63,259 nt of DNA from an uncultured Bacteroidales bacterium (GCA_900317885.1 ONIM01000034.1:1-63259); one strand, 5' to 3'. Numbered from the stretch's first letter, positions 35,225 through 44,888 are shown. Notes: generated by a model from the letters alone, not told the origin. A program made the numbers and translations.

Positions 35225-36129
35225 AAGGCTTTCGCAGTTTTTGCCGCAAGGCGGGCGTTATTCAGTACTAATTGGATGTTCGATGCCAGACTCTCGCCGC
35301 CGGTAAGATCTTTCACTTTCGCCAGCAGGAAAGGCGTACATTGTTTGCCATGGATGCCGGCTTCGTCCATCTCCTGGAGGGCCTGGTCGATGGCTTTGTC
35401 AATGACTTCTTTAGGCATCGAGAACTCCTCAGGGATCGGGTTCGTGACGAGCATGCCGCCCTTCAGACCGCAATCCATCTTTGCCTTGAAAGCCGCAGCC
35501 AACTCTTCGGGCGTGTCGATACGGTAATCCACTTTGAACCCGCTGTGACGGGTATAGAAAGCCGGTAACTCCTCCGTTCCATAACCTATCACCGGCACAC
35601 CTTTGGTCTCCAGATACTCGAGTGTCAGACCGAGATCGAGGATGGATTTGGCTCCCGCACAAACGACCATGACCGGTGTCTGAGCGAGTTCCTCGAGATC
35701 CGCAGAGATGTCAAAAGTCTGCTGCGCACCGCGGTGTACGCCGCCGATACCGCCGGTAGCAAACACCCGGATACCTGCCATGGATGCAATGATCATCGTT
35801 GTGGTAACCGTCGTGGCACCATCAGCCTTGCGGGCGATGAGTACCGGCAAGTCACGCCTCGAAGCTTTGATGACCGCCTGACCTTTCTTTCCCAGATATT
35901 CGATCTCCTCGGGTGTACAACCGGCTTTGAGTTGTCCGCCGATGATGGCTATCGTTGCCGGGACAGCTCCGTTCTCGCGGATTGTCTGTTCCACCTTAAG
36001 CGCCGTCTCCACGTTCTGCGGGTACGGCATGCCGTGACTGATGATCGTTGATTCCAAAGCCACAACGGGCTTGCCTGCCTTCAGTGCCTCTTGCACTTCC
36101 GGCGAAATAGAGAGATATGTATTATTCAT
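35212..36129 (-). CDS. psuG: Pseudouridine-5'-phosphate glycosidase
   Basis: Splits (reversibly) pseudouridine 5'-phosphate into uracil and ribose 5-phosphate. 305 residues, with [42 protein letters not shown], the catalytic lysine region [42 protein letters not shown] and [20 protein letters not shown]. All are conserved in the PsuG family, and the length is normal. The kinase gene psuK is directly upstream, giving the usual pair for pseudouridine salvage from RNA turnover. Confidence 0.95.
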   Translation of the reverse strand: MNNTYLSISPEVQEALKAGKPVVALESTIISHGMPYPQNVETALKVEQTIRENGAVPATIAIIGGQLKAGCTPEEIEYLGKKGQAVIKASRRDLPVLIARKADGATTVTTTMIIASMAGIRVFATGGIGGVHRGAQQTFDISADLEELAQTPVMVVCAGAKSILDLGLTLEYLETKGVPVIGYGTEELPAFYTRHSGFKVDYRIDTPEELAAAFKAKMDCGLKGGMLVTNPIPEEFSMPKEVIDKAIDQALQEMDEAGIHGKQCTPFLLAKVKDLTGGESLASNIQLVLNNARLAAKTAKALCEK

Positions 36130-36146
36130 TTATGATTTATGATTTT
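36129..36146. repeat. Short heptad repeat between psuK and psuG
   Basis: TTTATGA, TTTATGA and TTTT abut the psuG start codon on the minus strand. Confidence 0.65.
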
Positions 36147-36148
36147 AG

Positions 36149-37045
36149 TCACAATAAGATATTGGCTATATCCGGATTGACCGCTTTGGGGGTCATGAGG
36201 GTAGCCCGCGCCGCCATGAGACCATACTGCGCCGTTTGCGGAAAATCGATACCTTTCGCATGGGCATAAATCACCCCCGCAAGGAACGCGTCTCCGGCTC
36301 CCGTCGTATTCACTATTTCTCCCGGCAGCGCAGGGAAGAGCCATTCTTCGGCTGCTGTCCGGCAATAAACGCCCTCGCTACCGAGGGTGATATAGACATG
36401 CGCCGCGCCGAGGTCCAACAGCTCTTGCGCCGCCTCTCCGTAAGTCTGTTTCTCGGTTACCGCCAACGCTTCCTTGAGATTCAGTTTGAGCGTATGGAGG
36501 TACGGCAGTTTGGCTTTACGTAGGGCGTTCACCACCCGATGCGCCTTGGTCGTACTGACACCGTCGATAAAGAGCGGCACTGTGACATTCTCCATGAGCC
36601 ATCGGATAGCTTCTTCGCCGATATTCGTATCAGCCACCACATAATCCGAGAGGTTCAACTCACCGCTCCTTTTGGCGAGCCACTCCGGCGTGATCAGACG
36701 GATAGCCTCTGTATCTGCGACCGCCGCAATCATCTCGCCGGCATGATTATGAAGGCATAGATACAAACCCGATCGCAAGGACGACTCGCGCTCCGAGAGG
36801 TGAACATCGATGCCTTGTTGCTTGCAGTAGTCATGCAAGAGACCGCCGAAGAGATCGCCTCCGAAAATCGTCAGAAGCTGAGTACGAGCGCCTAAAAGCG
36901 TGAGGTTATGGGCGATGTTCCGTGCCACACCTCCGTAGCCCACCTCCACATGACCGGGGTTCGAGTCCGCTGCGATAAAAGCGTCCGTGAGCGTGGCTGA
37001 CATGTCCACATTCGCTCCGCCAATTACAGAAATAAGTGTCGCCAT
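36149..37045 (-). CDS. psuK: Pseudouridine kinase, PfkB family
   Basis: 298 residues of ribokinase/PfkB type. SVIGGANVDMSATL and GYGGVARNIAHNLTLLGA form the N-terminal substrate-binding part, and NTTGAGDAFLAGVIYAHAKG near 250 is the catalytic and anion-hole signature. It should phosphorylate pseudouridine to the substrate of PsuG. The pairing with psuG (19 bp apart) supports the specificity, which the sequence alone would not prove. It starts 7 bp after a glycosyltransferase gene, so the salvage genes may be co-transcribed with the glycan cluster. Confidence 0.9.
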   Translation of the reverse strand: MATLISVIGGANVDMSATLTDAFIAADSNPGHVEVGYGGVARNIAHNLTLLGARTQLLTIFGGDLFGGLLHDYCKQQGIDVHLSERESSLRSGLYLCLHNHAGEMIAAVADTEAIRLITPEWLAKRSGELNLSDYVVADTNIGEEAIRWLMENVTVPLFIDGVSTTKAHRVVNALRKAKLPYLHTLKLNLKEALAVTEKQTYGEAAQELLDLGAAHVYITLGSEGVYCRTAAEEWLFPALPGEIVNTTGAGDAFLAGVIYAHAKGIDFPQTAQYGLMAARATLMTPKAVNPDIANILL

Positions 37046-37052
37046 AGTTGAT

Positions 37053-37883
37053 TTATTTTAGTTGCCTGTTAAACATCCATCGTTCGCGATCCCATATCCA
37101 TCCCCATTTATTGAAATAGCGGCACATGTTTTGGATATGAATCCGCAACAAATGCTTATTCTTATAGGACTCGCGCGCATGAGCGTGTACGATGGTCCAC
37201 TCTGGGTAGTAGAGCGTGAGGTAGTGGCGATGGATGGTTCGCGTGAGGTCTATATCCTCCGGGTACATGAAATAGCGTTCGTCAAAGAGCCCTGCTTCCA
37301 CCGCCGCTTTCGTACGCAGCAACATGAAACAGCCGCTGAGGTACGGTGCATTGATCGGCCGCGTGAGGTCGAGATCGCGCAACTCATAGCGCTTATTCCG
37401 CCGCGCCATCAGCCACGCCGGCAAGAACCGACGGCCGAAGACATCGAGGGGCGAAGGAATCCTTTTGGCAAGGTATTGCTGCGAGCCGTCGGGGTTCACT
37501 ACTTTCGGCATCATCTGTCCCACCAAAGGGTACGCCTCCATCCTTTCGCACATCGCGTCTATATCCTCCGCCTTGACGCGGATGTCGCAATTCATCACCA
37601 GATGAAACTCCGTCCGGTAGTATGCACTCTCACGCAGAGCGATGTTATGCGCCCGCCCGTAACCGAGGTTCGCGCTCATCGCCATGTACCGCAGTTTATC
37701 CGTCCCGAATTGTGCAGCAAGGGTCTCTTTCTGCTGCGCTATCTCCGCCTTGCGGTACTCCGGCGCTGTGTTATCCATGAGGTAGATCTTCCGCAGGTTC
37801 TTCACCCGCAGCAATTCTCGAACAAGAGGCAGTACTTCCTGCTCCCATTTCGGATGATATAACACGATGGAGATGTTCAGCAT
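37053..37883 (-). CDS. GT2 family glycosyltransferase (rhamnosyl/galactofuranosyl-transferase-like)
   Basis: 276 residues, GT-A fold. ISIVLYHPKWEQEVLPLV leads, then AMSANLGYGRAHNIALRESAY and the metal-binding HLVMNCDIRVK. APYLSGCFMLLRTKAAVEAGLFDERYFMYPEDIDLTRTIH is typical of rhamnosyl-like GT2 enzymes that recognise an acceptor glycan. It is basic at the end (WDRERWMFNRQLK), suggesting membrane association. It is the last glycosyltransferase of the glf cluster. The donor sugar cannot be read. Confidence 0.85.
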   Translation of the reverse strand: MLNISIVLYHPKWEQEVLPLVRELLRVKNLRKIYLMDNTAPEYRKAEIAQQKETLAAQFGTDKLRYMAMSANLGYGRAHNIALRESAYYRTEFHLVMNCDIRVKAEDIDAMCERMEAYPLVGQMMPKVVNPDGSQQYLAKRIPSPLDVFGRRFLPAWLMARRNKRYELRDLDLTRPINAPYLSGCFMLLRTKAAVEAGLFDERYFMYPEDIDLTRTIHRHYLTLYYPEWTIVHAHARESYKNKHLLRIHIQNMCRYFNKWGWIWDRERWMFNRQLK

Positions 37884-37884
37884 A

Positions 37885-38646
37885 TTATTTACGGTATTTC
37901 TTATAGCCGTTCCAAGCCCAATGTCCCAAGTAATAGAGGCTTCGGCAGAAGCCTAATTTCTCCACTTTGTAGTTTACCATGAACTGCGGAATAATTACTT
38001 TTCGTTTATTACCCGTCACCTGATTAGCAGAAAGGCGATAGTTCGCCAGAACTTTCTGATTGCCATAGGCATAATCGGTCTGTTTCATAAGCGACAGCCA
38101 GAGGGCATAGTCATCGCGCAAGTTATGCAACTCCTCGCGAAAACGGATATCATGCAGTTTGCTTGCATCAATCATTGTAGCCAAACAAGGAAGGTTACAA
38201 CTCTTGAGGATGTCGTAGTAATTCATCTTCAGAGGTACAGCCTGGGGTTTCAACACTTCTTTCCCTTCCTCATCGACACGGCGTACGGAACAAGTGACGA
38301 TCGCGGCATCGTTCTGTGCCATGAATGCTATCTGTTCTTCCAGGAATGTAGGATCCCAATAATCATCGGAATCCAGGAAACAATAATATCGGCCCTGAGC
38401 TTCTTTGAGTCCATGGTTTCGAGCTGAAGCGCACCCTCCATTGGGTTGATTCAAAAGCTTGATGCGCGGATCTTTCTCCGTATAAGAACGCACTATCTCC
38501 GGCCCATTATCCTTGCTGCCGTCATTGACTACGATCATCTCCCAATGCGGATATGTCTGCGCTAAGACACTCTCTATCGTCTGCCCCACAAACCGCTCTC
38601 CATTATACAACGGCGTAATGATCGATACTAACTTATTGTCTTTCAT
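37885..38646 (-). CDS. GT2 family glycosyltransferase
   Basis: 253 residues with a classical GT-A beginning: LVSIITPLYNGERFVGQTIESVLAQTYPHWEMIVVNDGSKD. The nucleotide-sugar DxD-type site is in CFLDSDDYWDP, and NGGCASARNHGLKEAQGRYY lies between. The ATG at 38646 (MKDNKLVSII) is chosen over one at 38670, which would add a short hydrophobic lead. It overlaps the next glycosyltransferase by 14 bp and ends one base before the following gene. It closely resembles polysaccharide-synthesis enzymes of the EpsE/WbbD type. Confidence 0.88.
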   Translation of the reverse strand: MKDNKLVSIITPLYNGERFVGQTIESVLAQTYPHWEMIVVNDGSKDNGPEIVRSYTEKDPRIKLLNQPNGGCASARNHGLKEAQGRYYCFLDSDDYWDPTFLEEQIAFMAQNDAAIVTCSVRRVDEEGKEVLKPQAVPLKMNYYDILKSCNLPCLATMIDASKLHDIRFREELHNLRDDYALWLSLMKQTDYAYGNQKVLANYRLSANQVTGNKRKVIIPQFMVNYKVEKLGFCRSLYYLGHWAWNGYKKYRK

Positions 38647-39355
38647 GTTTAATTTTAAATATACATACATTATAGAGCACCACTACTCTGCTCCAGATTT
38701 TCCGCCATAACGGTCTCTTGCTGCGTGTTAACAGGCTATTAGTCTGCGTTACTGTCCCTGCATGACGGCGGTACAACAGGTAAGGCGTGTCGATAAACCG
38801 CACCTCTCCCGTCATCTCGGCTACCAGCCCCAGCCACACGTCATGCCCTATCTCATGCGTCGGCGGAAAGGGCAAAGCGTCGTCCAGAAGCCGTCTCCGG
38901 AAAGCCATGCAGGCACCGTAATAGGTGTTGTTGAGACTGTTCTTCAGGATTCCCTTTCCGGAGTGATAGACCGAGAAGAAATCGTCGTTATAGACATGCA
39001 GGTCTTCGTCCGTCTCCTTGGCATTGGTGCATACCAGGTCCGCTGTCTCTAATTCGGTCACACATCGTTCATACTTACCGGGCAGCCATACGTCGTCCTG
39101 GTCGCTGAGGAAGATTAACTCCCCTTTCGCATGCCGCAACGCATTGGCGAAGTTATCCCGGAAATAATGCGCCTCGCAATGACAGACGCGGATGCGTTTA
39201 TCCCCGATGGAACCGATGATTTCAAGGGTGCTGTCCGTCGAACCGTCATCGGAGACAACCACCTCGTCGTCCTCCTCTATCTGAGCCAGGATAGAGCGCA
39301 ACTGCGCTTCTATATACCGCTCGCCGTTATATGTCGCTACACAAACGCTTTTCAT
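38633..39355 (-). CDS. GT2 family glycosyltransferase
   Basis: 240 residues starting MKSVCVATYNGERYIEAQLRSILAQ, with VVSDDGSTD, the metal site FLSDQDDVWLPGKYE and the C-terminal GHDVWLGLVAEMTGEVRFIDTPYLLYRRH. It begins at 39355, where a strong GGAGG ribosome-binding site stands upstream and the ATG overlaps the TGA of the preceding gene. It is a clear paralogue of 39352-40185: both share the YNGERY...SILAQ start and DQDDVW site, so tandem duplication is likely. Confidence 0.88.
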   Translation of the reverse strand: MKSVCVATYNGERYIEAQLRSILAQIEEDDEVVVSDDGSTDSTLEIIGSIGDKRIRVCHCEAHYFRDNFANALRHAKGELIFLSDQDDVWLPGKYERCVTELETADLVCTNAKETDEDLHVYNDDFFSVYHSGKGILKNSLNNTYYGACMAFRRRLLDDALPFPPTHEIGHDVWLGLVAEMTGEVRFIDTPYLLYRRHAGTVTQTNSLLTRSKRPLWRKIWSRVVVLYNVCIFKIKHERQ

Positions 39356-40185
39356 TTCCCTCCTCCCAGCAACAAGCGATGCACGAAAAAGATGATTTTC
39401 CATACAAAGAACTGCACCCGGTTCCGGTACACCCATCCTCGCGAACGCCGGTAACTGATCTGCGCTTCGTGCCATCTCTGCGAGAGGCTTCTGCCCCAAG
39501 GATGATAAGCCACAGCCCCCAAGACATTATGACGGTGCTGGCGGTAAGCGATAGTCGTCTTATGCAGAGGCACCACCTTTCCTCCATGACAGACTGTCAT
39601 CAGTGCTACCCATGCATCGTGCATGTATGCCTCCCCGCTCATGGGGAGCGAACAAACGGCCGCAGCACGGTTGAACAGCATCGCACAACCCGTCACGCTG
39701 TTGCTGATGGCCAAATAACGGCTATTACCATCTACCATGTCCGGTCGGATATTACTATACCGCCAGAACGACGGCGCTATCTCGTCCAGCTGCTCATCCA
39801 CTACCCGCAGGTCACTATGCACCACTACCGGCTTGCCCGACGCCAGCGTTTCCTCATGTATGAGAGCCTCCATGCACACGGCTATCTTGTTCGCATCCCA
39901 TACATCGTCCTGGTCGGCAAAAGCGAAATAATCGGCCTCTCCATGGTGTGCCAGCAGATACTCGAACGACCGCATCGCTCCTAATCCTTTTGGCTCGCTT
40001 TCATCGAGAAAGATCCGTTCAGGGTGAGCCTCAGCGTAGGTCTTCAGAATAGCTTTTGTCCCATCTCTGGAACCGTCATCCCGGATATAGAGTCTCCACT
40101 CGGTGTATGTCTGCGCCAAGATGGAGTCAATCTGCTCGGATAAATACCGCTCGCCGTTATATGTCGATAAGAGGATATGAAGCAT
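39352..40185 (-). CDS. GT2 family glycosyltransferase (rhamnosyltransferase-like)
   Basis: 277 residues: HILLSTYNGERYLSEQIDSILAQTYTEWRLYIRDDGSRD, the donor site FAFADQDDVWDANK, NSVTGCAMLFNRAAA and EAYMHDAWVALMTVC. The C-terminal YRQHRHNVLG is the usual acceptor-side motif of rhamnosyltransferase-like GT2 proteins. It ends with a hydrophobic basic helix. A 22-bp stretch coding for the YNGERY region is identical to that of its downstream paralogue. Confidence 0.88.
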   Translation of the reverse strand: MLHILLSTYNGERYLSEQIDSILAQTYTEWRLYIRDDGSRDGTKAILKTYAEAHPERIFLDESEPKGLGAMRSFEYLLAHHGEADYFAFADQDDVWDANKIAVCMEALIHEETLASGKPVVVHSDLRVVDEQLDEIAPSFWRYSNIRPDMVDGNSRYLAISNSVTGCAMLFNRAAAVCSLPMSGEAYMHDAWVALMTVCHGGKVVPLHKTTIAYRQHRHNVLGAVAYHPWGRSLSQRWHEAQISYRRSRGWVYRNRVQFFVWKIIFFVHRLLLGGGK

Positions 40186-40188
40186 CGG

Positions 40189-41415
40189 TTAATGGTGTAT
40201 CTTGTTTGTCTCGTGCTGCATATAGTCCTCTTCCCAGAATTTCCTTGCTTTCATCATTTGACGGCGCTGCAAGGCTCCTTTATCCTGGTTGATTAAATCA
40301 AAAACGGTACAAGCGTCATTCACTTTGTTTTTCAATACCATCCCTCCTTTGTTAATAGCTATTGTGGAGTGAATCATATATAGGATGAGGAAGAAAGAGG
40401 TGGTTTGTTTGAGTAATTTACCATACGGAATATGTATCTCCCTGCCTTCCGCATCTTGAATCAACCGGAAGATATAGACAATAAGAACCGGCGTAAAATA
40501 TGAGCGGACTCTGTTCAGCAAGTAGTAATATTGATAGAGGATAACAATACACAAAATGCCGATTGTAGCAATAATAGCGATGATCTCATTTCGAGACTTG
40601 CAGTATTGAGTATAATGCACGATACACACAAGTGTCAAAGCATAGATAAGAAAGACCACCTGTACCTGTCTTCCCAAGCTCAAATGGTGGCGGATGGAAT
40701 ATAGCACGGACTCGGAAAAGGGTAAATGGTCTAAAAATCCCAATGACAATTGCGTGACCGGAAGCAAGAACGCAATGACCAGCAGCACCAACAAGAGTTG
40801 TGAGATAGTATGCATGGACATGCGTGCATTGCTGATTACGAAATATGCCAAGGTCGGGACCACGGCGAAAAGTCCGGATTTATGACAGATTATCGTCAGG
40901 AAGGCGCATAACGCAGCCCATAAATAATGCTTGCGTTCGACAGCCAGCGCCATCAGTAGAAAAAAAACTACTGCCAGACATTGGCGCAATTCATAGCAAA
41001 TTACATTATAGTCGAGAGAAACGAGAATCGCCAATGCAAAAGCCCGTTTTCTGTCAATCTTGCGGAAAAGTGCAAGAATAACTATAAAATAGACGCAGGA
41101 TAAGATACATGTCATCCAATAGAATGAAAAACCGCAGTCTTTCATAAACCGGCAAAAAAGAGCAAAGCCGGGTTCAAACCCAAATCGAAGATCCTCAGGA
41201 TGCGTGATTATAGAAGTATAAGAAGGTACCGTTTCATAGAAAGGGACATATGACCATATATCTGGTCCGTAATAATACTTGACAGCAAACAATCCGGCTA
41301 CTACAAACCATGCAATATAGAATATATCGCGTTGCAGGCGAGGATACCGTTCGGTTAGAAAATCCGTTATGCCGAACGCTATTGCGACTGTCAGTATCAG
41401 CGTAAGCAGGTTCAT
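40189..41415 (-). CDS. EpsG/Wzy-like polysaccharide polymerase, integral membrane
   Basis: 408 residues with about 10-11 membrane helices and the EpsG-family look: an N-terminal LTLILTVAIAFGITDFL helix and a periplasmic GPDIWSYVPFYETVPSYTSI segment. FGFEPGFALFCRFMKDCGFSF is typical of EpsG/Wzy enzymes, and NVICYELRQCLAVVFFLLMALAVERK follows. Such proteins polymerise lipid-linked oligosaccharide units. Placement between glf and four glycosyltransferases supports a role in making a galactofuranose-containing surface glycan. Confidence 0.85.
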   Translation of the reverse strand: MNLLTLILTVAIAFGITDFLTERYPRLQRDIFYIAWFVVAGLFAVKYYYGPDIWSYVPFYETVPSYTSIITHPEDLRFGFEPGFALFCRFMKDCGFSFYWMTCILSCVYFIVILALFRKIDRKRAFALAILVSLDYNVICYELRQCLAVVFFLLMALAVERKHYLWAALCAFLTIICHKSGLFAVVPTLAYFVISNARMSMHTISQLLLVLLVIAFLLPVTQLSLGFLDHLPFSESVLYSIRHHLSLGRQVQVVFLIYALTLVCIVHYTQYCKSRNEIIAIIATIGILCIVILYQYYYLLNRVRSYFTPVLIVYIFRLIQDAEGREIHIPYGKLLKQTTSFFLILYMIHSTIAINKGGMVLKNKVNDACTVFDLINQDKGALQRRQMMKARKFWEEDYMQHETNKIHH

Positions 41416-41424
41416 TTCCGGTAC

Positions 41425-42552
41425 CTATACATTCTCTTTTGCCAAACACAATGCCTGCTCAATAGTAGGCGCCATGTCGTAATATTTATACTCTGCCAGC
41501 CTGCCACCGAAAAGAACATTCGTCTCTTTCTCTGCGAGAGCCTTGTATTGCGCGTACAATGCGGCATTACGCGTATCGTTAACGGGGTAGTAGGGCTCCA
41601 TGCCGGGTTGCCACTCCGTGCTGTACTCACGGCTGATGACGGTCTTGGGGGTGTCATAGACCGCCTGGCCGAACGACTCGAAATGCTTGTGCTCGATGAT
41701 ACGTGTAAACGGTGTCTCACGGTCGGTGTAGTTAATGACCGCATTGCCCTGGTAGTTAGGCGTATCCAGCACCTCCGTCTCGAAACGCACCGTCCGATAT
41801 TCCAATTTGCCGAACCGGTAGTCGTAGAACTGATCGATCGGACCGGTATAAACCATCTTCTTAGCCAAAACGCATAACTCCTCCCTGTTCTCAAAAAAAT
41901 CGCAGTTCACCCGCGTCTCAACTCCTTCCAATAGTTTATCGATCAGCGCATTGTACCCATCAACAGGAATTCCTTGATAAAGGTCGTTAAAGTAATTGTT
42001 GTCATACACAAAGCGCAGCGGCAAGCGCCGGATGATAAACGCCGGAAGCTCCGTACAGGGTCTGCCCCATTGTTTCTCCGTGTACCCCTTGATTAATTTC
42101 TCATAGATATCTTTACCTACTAACAGAAGTGCCTGTTCCTCGAGATTCCGAGGTTCACGTCCGTTAAGTTGACGGCTGATGACCGAACGCTGGCGACAGA
42201 TTTCATCCTGAGCTTCCTGAGGAGTACGAACGCCCCACATTTGATAGAAGGTATTCATATTAAATGGCAAGTTATAGTACTTGTCTTTATAGTTCGCTAT
42301 CGGGCTATTTGTATAACGATTAAAAGAGACTAGCGAATTTACGAAATCCCAAACCTCCTTATTCGAAGTATGGAAGATATGCGCACCATAGGTGTGGACG
42401 TGAATTCCCTCCACAAAATCGCAATACACATTTCCTCCCAGATGAGCGCGCTGGTCAATTACCAAACATCGCTTACCGGCCTGCGACGCTTTGTTAGCGA
42501 ACGTCGCTCCAAAGAGCCCGGACCCTACTATCAAATAGTCATACTTAAACAT
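41425..42552 (-). CDS. glf: UDP-galactopyranose mutase
   Basis: Flavoenzyme that converts UDP-galactopyranose to UDP-galactofuranose. 375 residues: the FAD-binding start YLIVGSGLFGATFANKASQAGKRCLVIDQRAHLGGN, the HTYGAHIFHTSNKEVWDFVN motif, PFNMNTFYQMWG, the YTEKQWGRPCTELP segment with conserved active-site residues, and GRLAEYKYYDM with substrate arginine near the end. It heads the glycan operon from the promoter at 42571-42602 and is the strongest clue that the surface polymer contains galactofuranose. Confidence 0.96.
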   Translation of the reverse strand: MFKYDYLIVGSGLFGATFANKASQAGKRCLVIDQRAHLGGNVYCDFVEGIHVHTYGAHIFHTSNKEVWDFVNSLVSFNRYTNSPIANYKDKYYNLPFNMNTFYQMWGVRTPQEAQDEICRQRSVISRQLNGREPRNLEEQALLLVGKDIYEKLIKGYTEKQWGRPCTELPAFIIRRLPLRFVYDNNYFNDLYQGIPVDGYNALIDKLLEGVETRVNCDFFENREELCVLAKKMVYTGPIDQFYDYRFGKLEYRTVRFETEVLDTPNYQGNAVINYTDRETPFTRIIEHKHFESFGQAVYDTPKTVISREYSTEWQPGMEPYYPVNDTRNAALYAQYKALAEKETNVLFGGRLAEYKYYDMAPTIEQALCLAKENV

Positions 42553-42570
42553 AGATACTCAAAAAGCGTG

Positions 42571-42602
42571 CAAAGATACAACAATTTTTGCATATATGCA
42601 AA
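42571..42602 (-). promoter_or_regulatory. Promoter of the glf glycan operon
   Basis: On the minus strand TTTG (42599-42602), 20 bp and TATCTTTG (42571-42578). The -33 box is one arm of the perfect palindrome TTTGCATATATGCAAA. Confidence 0.85.
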
Positions 42603-42721
42603 TAAAAGTGAAAAGTTTAACTAATTAACAAATGAAAGAGCACAAAAAAAGCCCGAAACTTGCGTTCCGGACTTCTTTTTCTTCGGTATTTCGATATGTC
42701 GATATATCGATATTCCGATTT

Positions 42722-43285
42722 TTAAGCTTCAGCCTCTGCGGGAGCCTCTTCGCCCTTAGCCTCTGCCTCAGCGGCAGCAGCTTCTTGAGCAGCCTCCTGT
42801 GCAGCAGCAGCGAGCTCTGCAGCCGCAGCAGCACGTTTCTCTGCGATAGCTGCAGCTTTGGCCTTATTGGTCTCTACCTCTTGAGCAAGAAGAGCTTTTG
42901 CAGCAGCAGCTTTCTTGTCTGCCTCTGCCTGGCTGATCTTACCGGCCTTAGCGTCCTTCTGTGCCTTCCAAGCATCGAAACGCTTCTGAGCCTCTTCCTG
43001 GCTGAAAGCACCCTTTGCTACGCCACCTTGCAGGTGTTTGCAAAGCAGTACGCCTTCGTTAGAGAGGATCGTACGAACGGTGTCAGTCGGCTGTGCACCT
43101 ACGCCTACCCAGTACAACGCACGCTCAAAATTGAGGATTACGGTTGCAGGATTGGTGTTCGGGTTGAACGAACCAAGACGCTCAATGTACTTGCCGTCAC
43201 GCGGCGAGCGGCTGTCTGCTACTACGATGTGGTAGAAAGCATAGTCTTTGTGACCATAACGAGCCAAACGAATTTTTGTTGCCAT
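42722..43285 (-). CDS. rpsP: 30S ribosomal protein S16 with a long alanine-rich tail
   Basis: The first 80 or so residues are S16: [45 protein letters not shown] and [29 protein letters not shown]. The remaining 100 residues form a charged helix ending in an alanine/glutamate-rich tail (about 125-187), an extension seen in Bacteroidetes S16 but not in E. coli. The start region is duplicated: a second ATGGCAACAAAAAT lies 21 bp upstream (43306), which would add seven residues. The inner start at 43285 matches the family. Confidence 0.95.
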   Translation of the reverse strand: MATKIRLARYGHKDYAFYHIVVADSRSPRDGKYIERLGSFNPNTNPATVILNFERALYWVGVGAQPTDTVRTILSNEGVLLCKHLQGGVAKGAFSQEEAQKRFDAWKAQKDAKAGKISQAEADKKAAAAKALLAQEVETNKAKAAAIAEKRAAAAAELAAAAQEAAQEAAAAEAEAKGEEAPAEAEA

Positions 43286-43313
43286 TTCTTTTATTTTTGT
43301 TGCCATTTCTTTT
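43272..43313. repeat. 21-bp tandem duplication at the rpsP start
   Basis: ATTTTTGTTGCCATTTCTTT plus one T occurs twice without a gap (43272-43292, 43293-43313), doubling the start codon and ribosome-loading region. Confidence 0.9.
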
Positions 43314-43325
43314 TGTTGGTTTTAT

Positions 43326-43353
43326 GGGCCGTGGATTACGCGAATCCTTGCCC
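43326..43353 (-). promoter_or_regulatory. Structured leader of rpsP
   Basis: GGGC/GCCC enclosing GGATT/AATCC forms a two-part hairpin in the 5' leader, between the promoter (43395-43426) and the start. It could be a ribosomal-protein leader; no known class was recognised. Confidence 0.4.
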
Positions 43354-43394
43354 GGGTTAATACTAATGACGTGCTTTTTACACGAAAAAGCCTG

Positions 43395-43426
43395 CAAAAG
43401 TACAACATTTTTTTGATATACACAAA
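43395..43426 (-). promoter_or_regulatory. Promoter of rpsP
   Basis: On the minus strand TTTG (43423-43426), 20 bp and TACTTTTG (43395-43402). Confidence 0.85.
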
Positions 43427-43432
43427 TTATTC

Positions 43433-43463
43433 TTGCATTTTTCATTTTTTTTTTGTAATTTTG
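43433..43463 (+). promoter_or_regulatory. Promoter of the tRNA nucleotidyltransferase gene
   Basis: TTG (43433-43435), 20 bp and TAATTTTG (43456-43463), 18 bp before the start codon. It lies back to back with the rpsP promoter. Confidence 0.85.
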
Positions 43464-43481
43464 CACCCGATTTTACAAAAT

Positions 43482-44888
43482 ATGCATATTTCGGATTCAA
43501 AAATAGAAAATCCTATCCTTCATCTGGTTGGCGAAGAGGCCGATCGGTTAGGCATGGAATGTTATGTAATCGGCGGATGGGTGCGAGACTTGTTTCTCCA
43601 TCGTCCCTCGGATGATATCGATGTGGTGGTGGTTGGATCCGGCATCTCGCTGGCGGAAACCGTAGCCAAACGGCTTGGCAAGGGTGCCCATCTGGCGGTC
43701 TTCAAGACCTACGGGACCGCGCAGGTGAAGAAGAACGGGATGGAGCTGGAGTTCGTAGGTGCACGGCGGGAGAGTTACACGCGTGACAGCCGTAATCCTA
43801 TCGTCGAAGATGGTACCTTGGAGGAGGACCAGAACCGCCGCGACTTCACTATCAACGCCATGGCGATCTGCCTTAACAAAGACCGTTACGGCGAGTTGTT
43901 GGACCCCTTTGACGGCATAGGCGACCTCGAGCGTTGTATTATTCGAACGCCCCTTGATCCGGATATCACCTTCTCGGACGACCCCTTACGCATGATGCGT
44001 GCCGTACGGTTTGCTACGCAATTAGGTTTCAACCTCGATGGCGAGACTTTCGACGCCATCGCGCGTAATAAGGAACGCATACGCATCATCACCAAGGAGC
44101 GCATCGCAGAGGAACTGAACAAAATCATGCTCTCCCGCAGACCCTCCGAAGGATGGATCCTGCTGGACAAGACAGGTCTCTTACCGCTTATCTTCCCGGA
44201 ATTAGCCGCCCTCAAAGGCGTCGAAGTGAAAGAAGGCCGCGGACACAAGGACGTCTTTTACCACACCCTCAAAGTGCTGGACAACGTAGCGGAGACCTCC
44301 GACAAACTTTGGTTGAGATGGGCAGCCCTACTGCACGACATCGGCAAACCCCGCAGCAAGCAATGGGACCCGCAAGCCGGATGGACCTTCCGCAACCATA
44401 ACTACCTCGGAGCGAAGATGGTACCGAAGATCTTTGCGAAGATGAAACTGCCGCTCAACGAGAAGATGGAGTACGTCAAGAAGATGGTGGATCTGCACAT
44501 GCGCCCCATCAACCTCATCGAAGACACCGTGACCGACTCCGCAGTACGGCGGTTGCTCTTCGAGGCAGGAGACGACATCGACGATCTGATGCTTCTTTGC
44601 GACGCAGATATCACTTCCCGCAATGAGCAGAAAGTGGAGCGGTTCCATCAGAACTACCAACTCGTGCGACAGAAGATGGTCGAACTGGAGGAACGGGACC
44701 GAATACGCAATTTCCAACCGCCCGTCAAAGGCGATGAGATCATGGAGATGTTCCATCTCGAGCCTTGTTCGTTAGTAGGCGAACTCAAAGCTGCCGTCAA
44801 AGATGCCATCCTCGACGGCATCATCCCCAACGAGTACGAGGCAGCGAAAGCATATATTATTGACTTATGGCAGAAGAAAACGAAATAA
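43482..44888 (+). CDS. cca: CCA tRNA nucleotidyltransferase / poly(A) polymerase family, with HD domain
   Basis: 468 residues. The class II nucleotidyltransferase head has [27 protein letters not shown] (catalytic DxD), [27 protein letters not shown] and [19 protein letters not shown]. An HD phosphohydrolase domain ([17 protein letters not shown]-like [14 protein letters not shown]) and a C-terminal helical part follow. It adds or repairs the 3' CCA of tRNAs, which is required here because tRNA-Gly at 484 lacks an encoded CCA. The start at 43482 is the first ATG after the promoter. parE begins 22 bp before its end. Confidence 0.93.
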   Translation: MHISDSKIENPILHLVGEEADRLGMECYVIGGWVRDLFLHRPSDDIDVVVVGSGISLAETVAKRLGKGAHLAVFKTYGTAQVKKNGMELEFVGARRESYTRDSRNPIVEDGTLEEDQNRRDFTINAMAICLNKDRYGELLDPFDGIGDLERCIIRTPLDPDITFSDDPLRMMRAVRFATQLGFNLDGETFDAIARNKERIRIITKERIAEELNKIMLSRRPSEGWILLDKTGLLPLIFPELAALKGVEVKEGRGHKDVFYHTLKVLDNVAETSDKLWLRWAALLHDIGKPRSKQWDPQAGWTFRNHNYLGAKMVPKIFAKMKLPLNEKMEYVKKMVDLHMRPINLIEDTVTDSAVRRLLFEAGDDIDDLMLLCDADITSRNEQKVERFHQNYQLVRQKMVELEERDRIRNFQPPVKGDEIMEMFHLEPCSLVGELKAAVKDAILDGIIPNEYEAAKAYIIDLWQKKTK

